Source of the DNA: Maricaulis sp.
GTDB taxonomy: Bacteria; Pseudomonadota; Alphaproteobacteria; Caulobacterales; Maricaulaceae
Reading direction: 5' to 3'
Assembly: GCF_030149425.1 (NCBI RefSeq)
Contig: NZ_JASBRQ010000073.1
Span: 1 to 54,807 of the forward strand
DNA: 54,807 bases
Positions 53,698 to 54,807 of this stretch are shown here, one piece after another. Position numbers and translations under genes: made by a program. The notes beneath the pieces are model-generated. The model did not search any database and was not told where the DNA came from. It saw nothing but the letters and a program-made list of their open reading frames with translations. Position 1 is the first letter of the stretch. Every line of letters starts with the position of its first letter.

Positions 53698-54645
53698 TCA
53701 GCCCTTAGCTGCGACCCAGATCTTCAAGGTCAGCTCGCCCGCATCCTCTTCCGGGTGAAGATCGACCTGCTTTGCAAGGCTGAGCCCGGCGCGGTCGATG
53801 ATGTCGGACATTTCCTCATCGGAGAAACCGAGGCGGCGATGGAAATGCGCCTCGCGCAATTCTTCCAGCTGGTGCGGTGCGAAATCGACCACCAGAAGAC
53901 GGCCACCGGGTTTCAAAACCCGGGCACATTCGGACACCGCCATGGCCGGATCGTCGAGATAGTGCAGCACCTGGTGCACGGTGACGAGATCGGCGCTGTC
54001 GCTTTCAAACGGCAGAGCGCCGACATCAGCATGGCGCACCGAACAATGCGTCAGGCCGGCCTCGGACAGGTTGGCGCGGGCGACATTGAGCATGGAGTGG
54101 TTGATATCGATGCCGATACCGCGCTCCACCCGGTCGGCGAACAATTCCAGCATACGGCCGGTAGCCACCCCGACATCCAGCATCAGCCCGAACGGCCCCG
54201 CCCCGGCGAGATCGCGCATCGCCGCCTCCACCGCACCGTCGGACAGGTGCAGCTTGCGGATCCGGTCCCAGTCCTCGGCCACGCTTTCGAAATAATCCTG
54301 CGCCGCCGCGGCGCGTTGCGCTTTGGTGCGCTCGAGACGTTCGACATCACGGGCGATCACCGGATCATCCGCCGGGACCATTTCATTGACCAGCTCGGCC
54401 AGGCGCCTCCCGCCGCCGCTATCGGTCAGACGGTAGAAGACATAGGCGCCCTCGGGCAGGCGCTCGGCCAGGCCGGCATCGGTAAGCAATTTAAGGTGCC
54501 GGCTGACGCGCGGCTGGCTCTGGCCGAGAATGCCCACCAGCTCGGAAACCGTCAGCTCGCCACGCGCCAGCATGACCACGACGCGTAAGCGTGTGGGTTC
54601 GGCGAGTGCTTTGAGCTGGGCAACCAGGCCGTCCATGTGATCCAT
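53698..54645 (-). CDS. ArsR-family regulator fused to a SAM methyltransferase
   Basis: A protein of about 315 residues. The first 90 residues are an ArsR winged helix ([16 protein letters not shown] and [16 protein letters not shown] as recognition helix). The rest is a class I methyltransferase with [14 protein letters not shown] as the SAM loop and [10 protein letters not shown] further on. From memory, such fusions are common in alphaproteobacteria, often near methionine genes, and probably sense SAM. The start is uncertain: 54645 (MDHMDGL) fits the family; 54684 and 54759 are in frame without good ribosome sites. Confidence 0.88.
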   Translation of the reverse strand: MDHMDGLVAQLKALAEPTRLRVVVMLARGELTVSELVGILGQSQPRVSRHLKLLTDAGLAERLPEGAYVFYRLTDSGGGRRLAELVNEMVPADDPVIARDVERLERTKAQRAAAAQDYFESVAEDWDRIRKLHLSDGAVEAAMRDLAGAGPFGLMLDVGVATGRMLELFADRVERGIGIDINHSMLNVARANLSEAGLTHCSVRHADVGALPFESDSADLVTVHQVLHYLDDPAMAVSECARVLKPGGRLLVVDFAPHQLEELREAHFHRRLGFSDEEMSDIIDRAGLSLAKQVDLHPEEDAGELTLKIWVAAKG

Positions 54646-54736
54646 ACCGGGCAAATGCGGAATATAGCTTGCTTTTATCTGCATCGCGGCGAAGTTCAAA
54701 GGACGGTCTGTAGATGAGATTCTGGAGCGATCGCGC

Positions 54737-54807
54737 GTGGCCAAGGACATTATCGTCATCGGTGCCGGCCTGGCAGGTGTCAGCGCCGCCTGGGCGCTGA
54801 AACGAAA
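54737..54807 (+). CDS. FAD-dependent oxidoreductase, 5' fragment
   Basis: Only the first 23 codons are inside the window; the gene runs off the right edge. The GTG start is supported by a GGAG site nine bases upstream. The peptide contains IVIGAGLAGVSAAWALKR, the dinucleotide-binding GxGxxG fold of FAD enzymes such as amino-acid oxidases or dehydrogenases. It is transcribed away from the ArsR-methyltransferase gene with a short shared promoter region. The specific enzyme cannot be decided. Confidence 0.7.
   Translation, partial: MAKDIIVIGAGLAGVSAAWALKR

Overview
The window looks like a chromosomal segment of a GC-rich alphaproteobacterium. It most likely belongs to the Caulobacterales/Maricaulales group (Maricaulis or another hyphomonad-like lineage). 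This is an inference from three things: the gene order mraZ to ftsZ followed by lpxC, bamD, recN and ligA; the long C-terminal linker of FtsZ; and a CtrA-type motif plus clustered GANTC sites in the division genes. No phage, insertion sequence, CRISPR array or tRNA was seen.

Layout. Positions 1-8.7 kb read mainly on the plus strand: fumC, a DUF4169 gene, a three-pass membrane protein, a reverse-strand GIY-YIG-like gene, a ribbon-helix-helix gene, a reverse ArsR/SRPBCC pair, a secreted protein, a ClC transporter and two small unknown genes. Positions 8.9-15.1 kb hold a UvrD-type helicase, prmA, an aminopeptidase P and two related lipoproteins in tandem. From 15.1 to 39.4 kb everything is on the minus strand. 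In transcription order it runs mraZ, rsmH, ftsL, ftsI, murE, murF, mraY, murD, ftsW, murG, murC, murB, ddl, ftsQ, ftsA, ftsZ, lpxC, bamD, recN, ligA. Most junctions up to ftsA overlap by 4 bases (ATGA), so this is one very tight transcription and translation unit for peptidoglycan precursor synthesis and septation. Real gaps reappear around ftsZ, lpxC and bamD.

The mraZ leader carries three TGGGA repeats at exact 10-base steps, the known MraZ operator layout. The ftsZ leader carries a full TTAA-N7-TTAA CtrA-type site. RNase P RNA (about 42.74-43.14 kb, minus strand), an AmpD-type amidase and a TerB/J-domain protein follow. From memory these often sit beside mraZ in alphaproteobacteria. Here the block is opened up by accessory genes: a HExxH/WD40 fusion, two unknown proteins, a DUF2306 membrane protein, an EamA transporter and a CE15-like esterase.

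The right end (47.9-54.8 kb) holds a fused HyuA/HyuB oxoprolinase, a fasciclin-domain protein, a zinc-protease/RimK fusion, an ArsR-methyltransferase fusion and the first codons of a divergent FAD-dependent oxidoreductase cut by the window edge.

Most of the window is core metabolism and division. I did not find a complete new multi-gene system. The best candidates for undescribed biology are the HECAH-metallopeptidase/WD40 fusion at 39.8 kb, the paired GCFY lipoproteins at 14-15 kb, the membrane protein at 1.7 kb, and the regulatory sites in and around the division cluster.
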